Position numbers and translations under genes: made by a program. This document shows, piece after piece, positions 15,016-24,923 of a stretch of 64,000 bases of DNA. The notes under the pieces are model-generated. The model was not told where the DNA came from, ran no database searches, and worked only from the letters and a program-made list of their open reading frames with translations. The DNA is taken from assembly GCF_000263195.1 (NCBI RefSeq), contig NC_018748.1, forward strand, positions 4,154,001 through 4,218,000, written 5' to 3'. How positions within the stretch are numbered: the stretch's first letter is position 1; each line of letters starts with the position of its first letter. Source of the stretch: Emticicia oligotrophica DSM 17448 (lineage in GTDB: Bacteria; Bacteroidota; Bacteroidia; Cytophagales; Spirosomataceae).

Positions 15016-16404
15016 ATGAAAAAAATTGTATTCACTTTATCGTTATTGCTGTTTGGTTACGGAATGACTCAAGCACAGGGTTCATCCGACTACGGAAGTG
15101 GTATTAAACTAAATGTAAATCAAGAAGGAACTAAGTCAATTAGATTTATTACTTGGAATCAAACTTGGTTTAGAGCAACACAACTAAATCCGGGAACTAC
15201 CATTGGTGGCGAGGCAGCAAAAAATAACTATGATATTTCAGGCCGCCGTTTACGTATGTTGGCCTACACACAAATTAGTAAGCGTTACATGATATTGGCA
15301 CATTTCGGAATCAATAATCAAACCTTTATTAACGGAGGAGGTTCTGGTTCTTCAGGAACAGGTGGATATGGAAATGGTAAAAAACCACAGATATTTTTCC
15401 ATGATTTTTGGAATGAATACCATGTGATTATGCCAACCAAAGAAAATAAAAACTCTAGTTTAAGCGTAGGAGCTGGTTTGCACTACTTTATGGGCTTATC
15501 TCGAATGACTATGGCTTCTACTCTTAATTTTTTAACAGTTGACTCTCCAATTTTTTCATGGGCAACAATTGACAATGCCGACCAATTTGCTCGTCAATAT
15601 GGATTCTTTGCAAAAGGAAAGCTTAATAAGCTTGAGTATCGATTTGGTTTAAATAAGCCTTTTAATACAAGTTTAGCCCCAGCAAATGTCACAGAGTCTT
15701 CTAAAGCAGTGGCGGTTGATAACAATGGCAAAAGTAGTTGGGCAAAAACAGCTTATGTAGAATATCAGTTTCTTGATACTGAAGCAAATTTGTTACCATT
15801 CAAAGTTGGTTCATATTTGGGAACAAAGCGAGTATTTAATATTGGGGCAGGTTTTTACATGCAACCAAAAGGTACAAAATCTTCAGTTAATGGAGCATTA
15901 CAAAGCCATGATGTTAGATTATTCTCAATTGACTCATTCTTGGATATGCCTTTTGGTGATAAAGCTAAAAATGCTGCTGTAACTGCTTATGCTGGATATT
16001 TCAATTATAATTTCGGACCTAACTACATACGAAATATTGGTATCATGAACGAAGGTGTGGTTAATGCTGAGTACTCTGGAAAGGATAAAGTTATGGCTGG
16101 TGCAGGAAATGCCCAACCCATGATTGGCACGGGAAGTATTTTTTACACGCAAGTTGGCTTGTTAATGCCTAAAGTTACTGAAAAGCCAAAGATGAGAGTT
16201 CAGCCATTTGTTGCTTACACAAACAAAAACTTTAAAGCATTACCAGTGCCAGTTTCTAACTTTGATTTAGGAGTAAACTGGCTTATTGATGGGCATCATG
16301 CTAAAATTACTACGCAATACTCGTTGCGTCCTGAAGTTGAAACTGCTACAAATAAGCAAAAACATCTAGGAGAATTTATTGCACAATTGCAAATCTATTT
16401 ATAA
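15016..16404 (+). CDS. Outer-membrane porin-like protein
   Basis: This 462-residue protein begins with a signal peptide (MKKIVFTLSLLLFGYGMTQA, cut before QG). I take the ATG at 15016 for this reason; an upstream ATG at 14983 would add 11 polar residues. The mature chain alternates aromatic and small residues, begins with IRFITWNQTWFRATQLNPG, has a glycine-rich loop near residue 110 (GGGSGSSGTGGYGNG) and ends in a typical barrel strand (GEFIAQLQIYL). Family assignment is loose. It lies 46 nt before the MHS symporter gene, so it probably provides outer-membrane passage for the same small substrate. Confidence 0.75.
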   Translation: MKKIVFTLSLLLFGYGMTQAQGSSDYGSGIKLNVNQEGTKSIRFITWNQTWFRATQLNPGTTIGGEAAKNNYDISGRRLRMLAYTQISKRYMILAHFGINNQTFINGGGSGSSGTGGYGNGKKPQIFFHDFWNEYHVIMPTKENKNSSLSVGAGLHYFMGLSRMTMASTLNFLTVDSPIFSWATIDNADQFARQYGFFAKGKLNKLEYRFGLNKPFNTSLAPANVTESSKAVAVDNNGKSSWAKTAYVEYQFLDTEANLLPFKVGSYLGTKRVFNIGAGFYMQPKGTKSSVNGALQSHDVRLFSIDSFLDMPFGDKAKNAAVTAYAGYFNYNFGPNYIRNIGIMNEGVVNAEYSGKDKVMAGAGNAQPMIGTGSIFYTQVGLLMPKVTEKPKMRVQPFVAYTNKNFKALPVPVSNFDLGVNWLIDGHHAKITTQYSLRPEVETATNKQKHLGEFIAQLQIYL

Positions 16405-16450
16405 TAATCAACTCTAATAATATTACTTAAACTCTTAATTTATTAACACT

Positions 16451-18037
16451 ATGTCTGACAAAAAAAGCTCGATGTTTTCTATCATTGGAGCATCATCAGT
16501 AGGTACGATGATTGAGTGGTATGACTTCTACATTTTTGGAAGTTTGGCTACAATTATTTCAACCAAGTTCTTTCCTGCAGGACCGGGAAGTGAAACTTTA
16601 TCTTTCCTTTCTACACTAGCAACTTTTGCCGCTGGTTTTGTAGTACGTCCATTTGGAGCCTTATTTTTTGGCCGTTTAGGCGACCTTATTGGTAGAAAAT
16701 ATACATTCATGGTTACACTCTTATTAATGGGTAGTGCAACTTTTATTATCGGTTGTATTCCTTCCTATGAGACCATAGGTGTTGCGGCTCCCTTGTTAGT
16801 TTTGTTACTTCGTTTATTACAAGGTCTTGCTCTTGGAGGTGAATATGGCGGTGCCGCTACTTATGTGGCTGAACACTCACCAACCAATGAAAGAGGTTAC
16901 ATGACTTCGTGGATTCAAATTACGGCAACGGCTGGTTTAATAGTATCGTTAATAGTTATTGCTATTACAAAGATTTCAATGAGTAAAGAATCTTTTGAAG
17001 AGTTTGGTTGGAGAATTCCTTTCTTATTCTCAATCGTAATGGTGGGAGTTTCTTATATTATTCGTAGAAATATGCATGAGTCACCGCTTTTCTCAAAGGC
17101 TAAAGCAGAAGGTAAAACTTCAACTAATCCATTGAAAGAATCGTTTGGTAAAAAATTAAATTTTAAGTTTGTTTTGTTGGCACTTCTAGGTGTTACAATG
17201 GGACAAGGTGTTGTTTGGTACACTGGTCAGTTTTACGCAATGTCATTTGTAGAAAAAATTATGAATGTGCCAAAAGAACAAGTAGATAGTATCATGATTT
17301 GGGGGCTTTGTTTAGGAACACCTTTCTTTGTAGTTTTTGGTTGGTTATCTGACCGAATTGGTCGTAAGTGGATTATGTTAGCGGGTATGTTGGTTGCCAT
17401 CTTATCGTACCGTTCAATTTACTCAAAAATGTACGATACTGCCGATATTAAGAAGAAAACAGAAATTCTTGAAAAAACCACTTCAATTGCTGAATTAAAA
17501 GAAAATAAAAAGAATAAAAATGGTGGAGTCGATTCAGTTTATACGGTAACTAAAGCCTTTACCGATGGTACAACCTACAAAGAAGTAAAAACCAAAACTT
17601 TGAAAAATGGGGTAGTTGAGATAAATGAAAAAGATGGAAAACCGATTGTTGAAATCAAGAAAACAGTAACTATTAATGATACCGATAAGTGGACACTCAT
17701 TTGGTTGATATTCGTACAGATGTTGTTTGTTACAATGGTTTATGGCCCAGTTGCAGCATTCTTAGTTGAGATGTTCCCTACTAAAATTCGTTATACTTCA
17801 ATGTCTTTGCCTTACCACATTGGTAATGGTATTTTTGGTGGACTATTACCAGCGATTGCAACGTTTTTAGTATCAAATGCTACTAAATTAAATACAGATG
17901 CTGTTGAAGCTGGATTACCAAAAATCGTTGAACAACCTTATTTAGAAGGTCTTTGGTATCCAATTATTATTGCAGGTATTTGTTTTGTAATAGGGGCAAT
18001 ATATCTTGATGGTAAGGATAATAAAGTAAATGACTAA
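16451..18037 (+). CDS. MHS-type MFS metabolite:proton symporter with large loop insertion
   Basis: This 528-residue transporter belongs to the metabolite:H+ symporter branch of the MFS. It shows the MIEWYDFYIFG start of helix 1, the loop motif GRLGDLIGRK near residue 75, RLLQGLALGGEYGGAATYVAEH at about 121-142, and a second GWLSDRIGRK at about 297-306. Between about 328 and 412 there is a hydrophilic Lys/Glu/Thr-rich insertion of some 85 residues, in the cytoplasmic loop after helix 8, that standard members lack. Relatives carry small carboxylates and osmolytes. Neighbouring acyl-CoA ligases and the porin point to acetate, propionate or a similar acid. Confidence 0.88.
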   Translation: MSDKKSSMFSIIGASSVGTMIEWYDFYIFGSLATIISTKFFPAGPGSETLSFLSTLATFAAGFVVRPFGALFFGRLGDLIGRKYTFMVTLLLMGSATFIIGCIPSYETIGVAAPLLVLLLRLLQGLALGGEYGGAATYVAEHSPTNERGYMTSWIQITATAGLIVSLIVIAITKISMSKESFEEFGWRIPFLFSIVMVGVSYIIRRNMHESPLFSKAKAEGKTSTNPLKESFGKKLNFKFVLLALLGVTMGQGVVWYTGQFYAMSFVEKIMNVPKEQVDSIMIWGLCLGTPFFVVFGWLSDRIGRKWIMLAGMLVAILSYRSIYSKMYDTADIKKKTEILEKTTSIAELKENKKNKNGGVDSVYTVTKAFTDGTTYKEVKTKTLKNGVVEINEKDGKPIVEIKKTVTINDTDKWTLIWLIFVQMLFVTMVYGPVAAFLVEMFPTKIRYTSMSLPYHIGNGIFGGLLPAIATFLVSNATKLNTDAVEAGLPKIVEQPYLEGLWYPIIIAGICFVIGAIYLDGKDNKVND

Positions 18038-18070
18038 TTTTTGATAAAGCATTTTAAAAAATTATAAAAA

Positions 18071-18292
18071 ATGAATACAATAAAAAGACTTTTAGGCATT
18101 GTTTGGATTTTAATTGGAGCATTCGCTGTCTATTATTTAATCGTTAATCAAGCAATTGCACTCTGGAATAAAGGTGGCGAGAATATTATTCCTGCCGTAA
18201 TTTATACAGTTATTTTATGCCCGATGATTGCAGGGGCACTCGGTACTTTTGGTATATATTCACTTCAGGGTGAGTTTGATAGCAAAGATTAA
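18071..18292 (+). CDS. Small two-helix membrane protein (DUF6814-like)
   Basis: This 73-residue protein has two hydrophobic helices, about 5-27 and 42-64, with the motifs IKRLLGIVWILIGAFAVYYLI and VILCPMIAGALGTFGIYSLQGE. From memory this matches a Bacteroidota-specific small family (DUF6814) found next to MFS transporters; I could not check. It starts 33 nt after the symporter gene and is followed by a strong terminator at 18326, so it is the last gene of the porin-symporter transcript. A role as a transporter subunit is inferred from this constant pairing. Confidence 0.75.
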   Translation: MNTIKRLLGIVWILIGAFAVYYLIVNQAIALWNKGGENIIPAVIYTVILCPMIAGALGTFGIYSLQGEFDSKD

Positions 18293-18325
18293 TCATAATA
18301 AGTAAGGCTTAGGGTTTAATTGAGC

Positions 18326-18374
18326 AATGTATGCCAGTTGAGGATAATACCCAGTGGCATACATTCTTTTTTTT
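18326..18374 (+). terminator. Terminator of porin-symporter operon
   Basis: AATGTATGCCA at 18326-18336 pairs with TGGCATACATT at 18355-18365, followed by CTTTTTTTT. Confidence 0.85.
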
Positions 18375-18473
18375 AGTCAAAGTTAACTATATTAATTTTG
18401 CAAAAATAGCTAAATTAATCTTTGAATAGTACCATAGTAGTAGTAGTTTAGTGCAACAAATTGAACACCCTAA

Positions 18474-18680
18474 ATGAAGCAACAAAAAGCCATTGCAATT
18501 ACTATTCTGTTAGTTTTTCTATTAAACATTCCAATAATATCATTGCTTAATAAACCGCTTTTTGTATTTGGAATTCCATTAGTTTATGTATATGTGTTTT
18601 CAATTTGGGCTTTTGCAATTATTGTAATTGCATGGATAGCTGAATCAAAAAATATTGAAGATACATCAGAACATGAATAG
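18474..18680 (+). CDS. Small membrane protein, CbrX-like partner of transporter-kinase
   Basis: This 68-residue protein has two membrane helices (about 6-26 and 35-57). The segment NKPLFVFGIPLVYVYVFSIWAF resembles the small subunit-like proteins that precede sodium:solute symporter genes, and CbrX, which precedes CbrA. Its stop codon overlaps the start of the next gene (ATG at 18673, TAG at 18678-18680), so the two are translationally coupled. It probably assembles with the transporter domain of the kinase. A promoter should lie in the 100 nt after the terminator at 18374, but I see no exact TAnnTTTG there. Confidence 0.8.
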   Translation: MKQQKAIAITILLVFLLNIPIISLLNKPLFVFGIPLVYVYVFSIWAFAIIVIAWIAESKNIEDTSEHE

Positions 18681-21366
18681 CTATATTTTAGGTCTCATAT
18701 CAATTTATTATTTAGCTTTTTTGTTTCTGGTAGCTTATCGAGCAGAGCAAAAATCTAAGAACGATAAAAGTATTGTTAGTAATCCTAACATTTATGCACT
18801 TTCATTGGCAGTTTATTGCACCGCTTGGACTTTTTATGGTAGTGTCGGAAGGGCTTCAACTGATGGTTTAGATTTTCTAACGGTTTATATTGGGCCCACG
18901 ATTGTTATGTTTTTAGCATTTCCGATACTAAGAAAAATTATCCGAATTTGTAAAAACCAACGTTTGACAAGTATTGCTGATTTTATTTCATCACGTTATG
19001 GCAAAAATCGTTCTTTGGGAGTGCTGGTAACCGTAATTTGCTTATTATCAGGTATTCCATATATAGCTTTACAACTTAAAGCCATCTCGAATAGCTTCGG
19101 TATTCTTACTAAAAATGTTGTGAATAATAATTTTTGGGCCGACCATACTTTTTACATAGTAATACTTTTAATACTATTTACTATTTTGTTTGGTACACGT
19201 AATGTAGAAGCAACTGAAAAGCATGAAGGGATGGTTACTGCTATTGCAGTAGAGTCGATTATTAAACTGATAGCTTTTTTATCAATTGGTATTTATGTAA
19301 CCTATTGGTTGTTTGATGGTTTTGATGATATTTTTTTGAAAGCTAAAAACTTGCCATCAGCCCAAAATAATTTAATAATTGAAAAAAATACTGGACTATC
19401 GATGTGGTTTTGGCACACATTTTTAGCAACAATGGCCTTCATCTTTTTACCACGACAATTTCAGGTAGCAGTGGTTGAAAATGTAGATGAAAAATATATA
19501 AGCAGAGCAATGTGGCTTTTTCCATTATATATGCTTTTGATAAACATTTTTGTGCTACCTATAACTTTAGCTGGCGGAATTATTTTTGGTGAAAAGGCTA
19601 ATTCTGATATGTTTGTTTTATCAATACCACTGAATTTTTCAAGTGAATTATTGGCAATTCTTACGTATATAGGTGGATTTTCGGCGGCAACTGGAATGAT
19701 AATAGTCGAGACGATTGCGATAAGTGTCATGGTAAGTAATAATTTATTGATGCCAACATTTTTAGGGGTTTCAGCTTTTAAAGAGTTTATAAATAAAAAT
19801 CCTAGTAGGTTTATTCAATATATTAGGCGTTTGGCTATTGCTCTCATCATTTCTCTTGGTTATTTCTATTATAAATTCATCACTGAGAAATATTCTCTTG
19901 TTTCAATAGGAATGACCGCCTTTGTGGTGGTTGCTCAATTTGCTCCTTCAGTTTTGGGCGGAATTTTTTGGAAGCGAGGTACACAAAAGGGAGCGATGGC
20001 AGGTTTGGTGGGCGGAACAGTGGTATGGTTTTTCACGCTTATTATTCCATCATTTGTGAGTTCGGGGGTTATTTCTGAACAAATTATGACAGAGGGCCTT
20101 TTTGGGATTAGTCTTTTAAAACCTTTTGAACTTTTTGGAATGGTGGGAATGGATAATATCGCACATGCGACTTTTTGGACACTATTTATCAATTCAATTC
20201 TTTACGTTTTTGGCTCTCTTTTTACTAAGCAGACATCTATTGAGCATAATCAGGCAGTATTGTTTGTAGATGTTTTTCAGTATTCTAAAGGAATTGAAAA
20301 TTCGGTTATTTGGAAAGGAAAGGCTTTAGTTTCAGACATAAAGACTTTATTGGAAAGTTTTTTGGGAGCGGGTCGAACTGAAAGAATTGTAAGAGTATTT
20401 GCTACACGAAATAATATAAATCTTGATACACGCTATGCAGATGCTAGGTTTGTAAATTACGCCGAAAAATTATTATCAGGAATTGTTGGTACTGCTTCTG
20501 CAAGAATGATGGTTTCTTCAGTGGCCAAAGAAGAAGAAATATCTTTAAATGAAGTTGTTGAGATTTTAAAAAAATCACAAGAGTTGATGGCGGTAAATAA
20601 AGAATTAAAACAAAAATCGAATGAACTAAAGTTACTTACCGAGCAACTTCAATCAGCAAATGAGCAGTTGAAACTTACTGACAAGCTAAAAGATGATTTC
20701 TTGGCAACTGTAACGCATGAGATTCGAACACCATTAACTTCAATTAAAGCTTTATCGGAAATCTTGTATGATAATGAAGATATTGAACATGAAGAAAGAC
20801 AGCATTTTTTAAATACGATAATAAAAGAATCTGATAGATTAAGTAGGTTGATAAACCAAGTTTTAGATTTAGAAAAATTTGAATCAGGCAAGGTCAGAAT
20901 AGTTCAGGAGTCAATTAATTTTCAAGAAATCATCAATGATTCATTAGACTCAATTGAACAATTAGCCAAGGAAAAAGGGGTAAAAATAAAGACTGTTATT
21001 GATAAAAATTTGCCCAAACTTATAGGAGATAGAGACCGATTGATGCAAGTTATACTGAATTTACTCTCTAATGCTGTAAAATTCACAGAAGCTAATAAAG
21101 GCTTAATTACAATTACTGCATACAATGAAGAGAATAATTTGCTTTTTAATGTGATTGACGATGGAGCTGGAATAGCTAAAGAATATCAAGAATTAATATT
21201 TGATAAATTTTATCAGGCACATGACCAGACAATAAAAAAGCCTAAAGGTAGCGGTTTAGGACTTGCCATTTCTAAACGAATTATTGAACTCCATAATGGT
21301 AAAATTTGGGTAGAAAGCGAAGTAGGTAAGGGCACAAAGTTTTCATTTTCAATTCCAATAAATTAA
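18673..21366 (+). CDS. Sodium:solute symporter-histidine kinase fusion (CbrA/CrbS-like)
   Basis: This protein has 897 residues from the ATG at 18673; the frame also runs back to a TTG at 18655, inside the upstream gene. The N-terminal 500 or so residues form a 13-helix SLC5-type transporter domain. A STAC-like linker follows (about 525-620), then a coiled coil, a HisKA domain with THEIRTPLTS, and a HATPase_c domain with NLLSNAVKF, DDGAGI and GSGLGLAIS. There is no PAS and no receiver domain. CbrA and CrbS proteins of this design control carbon use, and CrbS controls acs in vibrios and pseudomonads. Adjacent ligase and acs genes support sensing of a carboxylate or its flux. Confidence 0.93.
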   Translation: MNSYILGLISIYYLAFLFLVAYRAEQKSKNDKSIVSNPNIYALSLAVYCTAWTFYGSVGRASTDGLDFLTVYIGPTIVMFLAFPILRKIIRICKNQRLTSIADFISSRYGKNRSLGVLVTVICLLSGIPYIALQLKAISNSFGILTKNVVNNNFWADHTFYIVILLILFTILFGTRNVEATEKHEGMVTAIAVESIIKLIAFLSIGIYVTYWLFDGFDDIFLKAKNLPSAQNNLIIEKNTGLSMWFWHTFLATMAFIFLPRQFQVAVVENVDEKYISRAMWLFPLYMLLINIFVLPITLAGGIIFGEKANSDMFVLSIPLNFSSELLAILTYIGGFSAATGMIIVETIAISVMVSNNLLMPTFLGVSAFKEFINKNPSRFIQYIRRLAIALIISLGYFYYKFITEKYSLVSIGMTAFVVVAQFAPSVLGGIFWKRGTQKGAMAGLVGGTVVWFFTLIIPSFVSSGVISEQIMTEGLFGISLLKPFELFGMVGMDNIAHATFWTLFINSILYVFGSLFTKQTSIEHNQAVLFVDVFQYSKGIENSVIWKGKALVSDIKTLLESFLGAGRTERIVRVFATRNNINLDTRYADARFVNYAEKLLSGIVGTASARMMVSSVAKEEEISLNEVVEILKKSQELMAVNKELKQKSNELKLLTEQLQSANEQLKLTDKLKDDFLATVTHEIRTPLTSIKALSEILYDNEDIEHEERQHFLNTIIKESDRLSRLINQVLDLEKFESGKVRIVQESINFQEIINDSLDSIEQLAKEKGVKIKTVIDKNLPKLIGDRDRLMQVILNLLSNAVKFTEANKGLITITAYNEENNLLFNVIDDGAGIAKEYQELIFDKFYQAHDQTIKKPKGSGLGLAISKRIIELHNGKIWVESEVGKGTKFSFSIPIN

Positions 21367-21419
21367 AATTTAGTATAATCTAAGTATAAACATAGAACCC
21401 TATATAACAAGATACGACC

Positions 21420-21809
21420 ATGAATATCCAAAAAAATATAAAAGTACTTATCGTTGATGATGAACCAAATATCTTGCTTTCATTAGAATTCTTAATGAAA
21501 AAGGAAGGATTCATTGTTTTTATTGCCAGAGATGGAGAAGAGGCCTTTGATATTATTAATCGTGAAAAACCAAGAATCGTTTTACTCGATATTATGATGC
21601 CAAAAGTCGATGGGTATGAAGTTTGTAAATTTATCAAAAGCAATAAAGATACCTCCGATACAAAGGTGGTTTTTTTGAGTGCGAAAAGTAAAGAAGCGGA
21701 TATTGAGAAAGGATATAGCATTGGTGCTGATTTATATATTCCCAAGCCTTTTTCCACGAGAGATTTAGTTAAGAAAATTAATATGATGGCAGCGGGAGTG
21801 GTGGCGTAG
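21420..21809 (+). CDS. Receiver-only response regulator
   Basis: This 129-residue protein is a single receiver domain. D13/D14, the phosphoacceptor D57 and the late Lys in IPKPF are present. It has no DNA-binding or enzymatic output domain. It starts 53 nt after the transporter-kinase gene, so it is the likely phosphate acceptor. This differs from CrbR and CbrB, which carry HTH or sigma-54 output domains. Signal output must therefore go through a protein contact, a phosphorelay, or a separate DNA-binding protein. Confidence 0.92.
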   Translation: MNIQKNIKVLIVDDEPNILLSLEFLMKKEGFIVFIARDGEEAFDIINREKPRIVLLDIMMPKVDGYEVCKFIKSNKDTSDTKVVFLSAKSKEADIEKGYSIGADLYIPKPFSTRDLVKKINMMAAGVVA

Positions 21810-21887
21810 TGCTGTAATAGAAATTATCCATCTGTGATATTCTATTATTCTTAAATTAACATTGTACAACAAAACTATAATAAAGTA

Positions 21888-23783
21888 ATGAATTATGACT
21901 CATTTTACCAAAAAAGCATCGAGAATCCTGAAGCTTTTTGGGCCGAACAATCTGATAAAATTGCATGGTTTAAAAAGCCAACTCAAATATTATCAACAGA
22001 TAAGAATGGCTTTTATCGTTGGTTTGCGGGAGGTGAGTTAAATACCTGTTATTTATCAGTTGACTATCATATTGAGCAAGGAAGAGGAAATCAAACTGCA
22101 TTGATATATGATTCTGCAGCAACTAATTCTATTATAAAATATACTTATAACGAAATTAAAGAAGAGGTTTCGAAAATTGCTGGAGCACTGAGAGATTTAG
22201 GTATAGAAAAAGGAGATACTGTGGTAATTTATATGCCTATGGTACCCGAAGCTGCCTTCTCAATGTTGGCTTGTGCTCGATTAGGTGCTGTTCACTCAGT
22301 AGTATTTGGTGGTTTTGCACCGCACGAATTAGCAATCAGAATTGATGATGCCAAGCCCAATGTAATTATTTCTGCTTCTTGTGGAATTGAGTTTGATAAA
22401 ATTATCCCTTATAAACCCTTACTTGATGAAGCAATTCACTTAGCTGAGTTTAAGCCGAAAAATTGTTTGGTTCTGCAAAGACCCATGTGCCATGCCAACT
22501 TAGTAGGAGAAAGAGATATAGATTTTGCTACAATGGTTGCTCAGTCAAAACCGGCTGATTGTGTTCCTGTTGATGCTACTGACCCACTTTATGTACTTTA
22601 TACATCAGGAACAACAGGAAAGCCTAAAGGTATTGTTAGAGATAACGGAGGGCATGCCGTTGCAATGAACTTCTCAATGAAATATATCTATGATTTGAAT
22701 CCAAAAGATGTTTTTTGGGCAGCTTCAGATGTGGGTTGGGTTGTAGGACATTCATACATTGTTTATGCACCTTTAATTTATGGTTGTACCACAGTTTTTT
22801 TTGAAGGAAAACCAATAAAAACACCAGATGCTGGTACTTTTTGGCGTGTCATTGATGAACACAAAGTAAAAGTTTTCTTTACCGCACCTACCGCATTTAG
22901 AGCGATTAAAAAAGAGGATTCTGAAGCGAAGTTGAAAGAAAAATACGATACATCATCCTTAAAGACTATCTTTGTTGCTGGCGAACGATGCGACCCACCA
23001 ACTTTAGAATGGCTTCAACAAATTGCACAAGTGCCAATAATCGACCACTGGTGGCAAACCGAAAGTGGTTGGGGAATTGTTGCCAATATGATGGGAGTAG
23101 AGCAGTTTCCTGTAAAAGCTGGTTCGGCTACAAAACCAGTTTGTGGTTTTGATGTACAAATTTTAGGAGAAAATGGTCAGAAATTAGGGCCAAATGAAGA
23201 AGGTTATGTTTGTATCAAGCTGCCACTTCCACCTAGCTGCTTACCTACACTATGGAATGATGACGACAGATTCCGTAGTTCATATCTCAATAAATTTGAG
23301 GGTTATTATTTAACAGGCGATGGTGGATACATCGACGAAGAAGGCTATGTATTTATCATGGGCCGTGTTGATGATGTGATAAATGTGGCAGGGCATCGAC
23401 TTTCAACGGGCGAAATGGAAGAAATTGTAGGGTCTCATAAAGCAGTTGCGGAATGTGCAGTAGTAGGAATTGCAGATGAGCTACGTGGACAGCGACCATT
23501 AGGTTTAGTAGTTTTGAAGGATGGGATTGAGATTTCAGAAGAAGTTCTTGAAGAGCAATTAATAAAATTGATACGAGACCAAATTGGTGCAGTGGCATTC
23601 TTCCGAAATGCAATCCTTGTAAAACGTTTGCCTAAAACTCGTTCGGGTAAGATTTTACGTAAAACTATTCGACAACTTGTTGATGGTGAGCAATTTACAA
23701 TACCGTCAACGATTGATGATGTAAGTATTCTTAGTGAAATTGAATTGTGTATGAGAAATAGAAAAATTGGAGTTTTTCAATAA
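21888..23783 (+). CDS. prpE: Propionyl-CoA synthetase-like acyl-CoA ligase
   Basis: This 631-residue AMP-forming ligase activates a short carboxylic acid to its CoA thioester. The P-loop YTSGTTGKPKG is near residue 238, the A5 region DHWWQTESGWG near 388, and the acylated Lys in LPKTRSGKILRKTIR near 590. The YDTSSLKTIFVAGERCDPPTLEWLQQ segment is typical of PrpE and ACSS3 rather than Acs. It shares the general fold and part of the sequence with the acs gene at 24924. Both lie behind the transporter-kinase and its regulator. Propionate is the best guess; other short acids cannot be excluded. Confidence 0.83.
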   Translation: MNYDSFYQKSIENPEAFWAEQSDKIAWFKKPTQILSTDKNGFYRWFAGGELNTCYLSVDYHIEQGRGNQTALIYDSAATNSIIKYTYNEIKEEVSKIAGALRDLGIEKGDTVVIYMPMVPEAAFSMLACARLGAVHSVVFGGFAPHELAIRIDDAKPNVIISASCGIEFDKIIPYKPLLDEAIHLAEFKPKNCLVLQRPMCHANLVGERDIDFATMVAQSKPADCVPVDATDPLYVLYTSGTTGKPKGIVRDNGGHAVAMNFSMKYIYDLNPKDVFWAASDVGWVVGHSYIVYAPLIYGCTTVFFEGKPIKTPDAGTFWRVIDEHKVKVFFTAPTAFRAIKKEDSEAKLKEKYDTSSLKTIFVAGERCDPPTLEWLQQIAQVPIIDHWWQTESGWGIVANMMGVEQFPVKAGSATKPVCGFDVQILGENGQKLGPNEEGYVCIKLPLPPSCLPTLWNDDDRFRSSYLNKFEGYYLTGDGGYIDEEGYVFIMGRVDDVINVAGHRLSTGEMEEIVGSHKAVAECAVVGIADELRGQRPLGLVVLKDGIEISEEVLEEQLIKLIRDQIGAVAFFRNAILVKRLPKTRSGKILRKTIRQLVDGEQFTIPSTIDDVSILSEIELCMRNRKIGVFQ

Positions 23784-23818
23784 AAAAACGGTCTCTTTTC
23801 TAAAAAATATTTAAATAA

Positions 23819-24865
23819 ATGCCCAAAGTTATCTGGATATCTAACCTTAGAGTTTTCGCAACTCTTACCGTCATTATGCTCCACTGTGCCGCAGGTGGGA
23901 TTTATTTGATGGGTAAAATTCCAGATTCATGGTGGTGGATTTGCAACGCTGCTAATGCTTTTGGGCGATTTGCCGTACCTATTTTTGTGATGCTTTCAGG
24001 GTATTTACTCTTAGGTAAATACAAAAATTTAATTGATTTCCTTTCAAAAAGGTTTTCAAGAATATTTATTCCATTTCTAGTATGGACGCTCATTTATATG
24101 CTTTGGGGTAGTTATTTTGGAGTTATTCCTGCCGAAAAAACGAAGCTTGAAATAATTGATATTCTTCGAAAAATTATGTTTGGAGGTGCAGGGGGCTCAG
24201 GGCATTTATGGTTTGTTTATATGCTTTTAGGAATCTATTTATTCCTGCCAATTTTGAGTAAATGGATTACACAAGCAAGTTCGCAAGAAATAAAATACTT
24301 CCTGATTTTATGGGTAATTTCTTGTACTGTTTATCCGTATTTTAATCGATTTTTGGGAATTAAAATTAATTTCGAAATAAGATATTTTTCAGGATACATA
24401 GGCTATTTTGTTTTAGGCTATTTTCTTGGGAATATACAATTTTCTAATGCAATCCCAAAAATTGGATATTGGGCTTTAGGTATTTTTGTAATTAGTTGGA
24501 TAATAACTTTTGTTGGCATTTATTTTTCAACGATAAGCAACAGAAGTATCTATGAAGCCAACCTTTTTGATTATCTAAGTCCGAGTGTAATTATGATGTC
24601 TGTTACAGCGTTTTTGGCTTTTAAGAATTTATTTAATCTTGAATTCCTACCCAATCTAACTACGCAAATAGATAAATTTAGTTATGGCATGTATTTGATG
24701 CACCTAATTCCGATGAAGACTATTTCAAGACAATGGCACATTAATTTTAAATGGATTCATCCGATAATAGGCATTTCAACCCAATTTATTCTTACAGCTT
24801 TGGTATGTTATTTTGTAATGCTGATTATTAGTAAAATACCAAAAACAAGTTGGATAACGGGTTAA
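23819..24865 (+). CDS. Membrane acyltransferase (acyltransferase 3 / WecH-like)
   Basis: This is a 348-residue integral membrane protein with about ten helices. It starts ISNLRVFATLTVIMLHCAAG, where the conserved His of the family is in LHC, and continues with RFAVPIFVMLSGYLLLG and FSRIFIPFLVWTLIYML. Such enzymes use acetyl-CoA or other acyl-CoA to acylate a sugar or peptidoglycan-type acceptor across the inner membrane. It lies between two acyl-CoA synthetase genes with gaps of 35 and 58 nt, so it is probably co-transcribed. Use of the acyl-CoA made by its neighbours is an attractive inference, not shown. Confidence 0.85.
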   Translation: MPKVIWISNLRVFATLTVIMLHCAAGGIYLMGKIPDSWWWICNAANAFGRFAVPIFVMLSGYLLLGKYKNLIDFLSKRFSRIFIPFLVWTLIYMLWGSYFGVIPAEKTKLEIIDILRKIMFGGAGGSGHLWFVYMLLGIYLFLPILSKWITQASSQEIKYFLILWVISCTVYPYFNRFLGIKINFEIRYFSGYIGYFVLGYFLGNIQFSNAIPKIGYWALGIFVISWIITFVGIYFSTISNRSIYEANLFDYLSPSVIMMSVTAFLAFKNLFNLEFLPNLTTQIDKFSYGMYLMHLIPMKTISRQWHINFKWIHPIIGISTQFILTALVCYFVMLIISKIPKTSWITG

Positions 24866-24923
24866 CAGATTTTTAAACAAATTAGTATATTTTAGTCAAT
24901 TTATTCAATAAATACCTTACCAA

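Noticed and set aside
18655-18672. Earlier TTG start of the transporter-kinase
   Set aside because: The ATG at 18673 overlaps the upstream stop codon in a typical coupling arrangement and gives a normal start.
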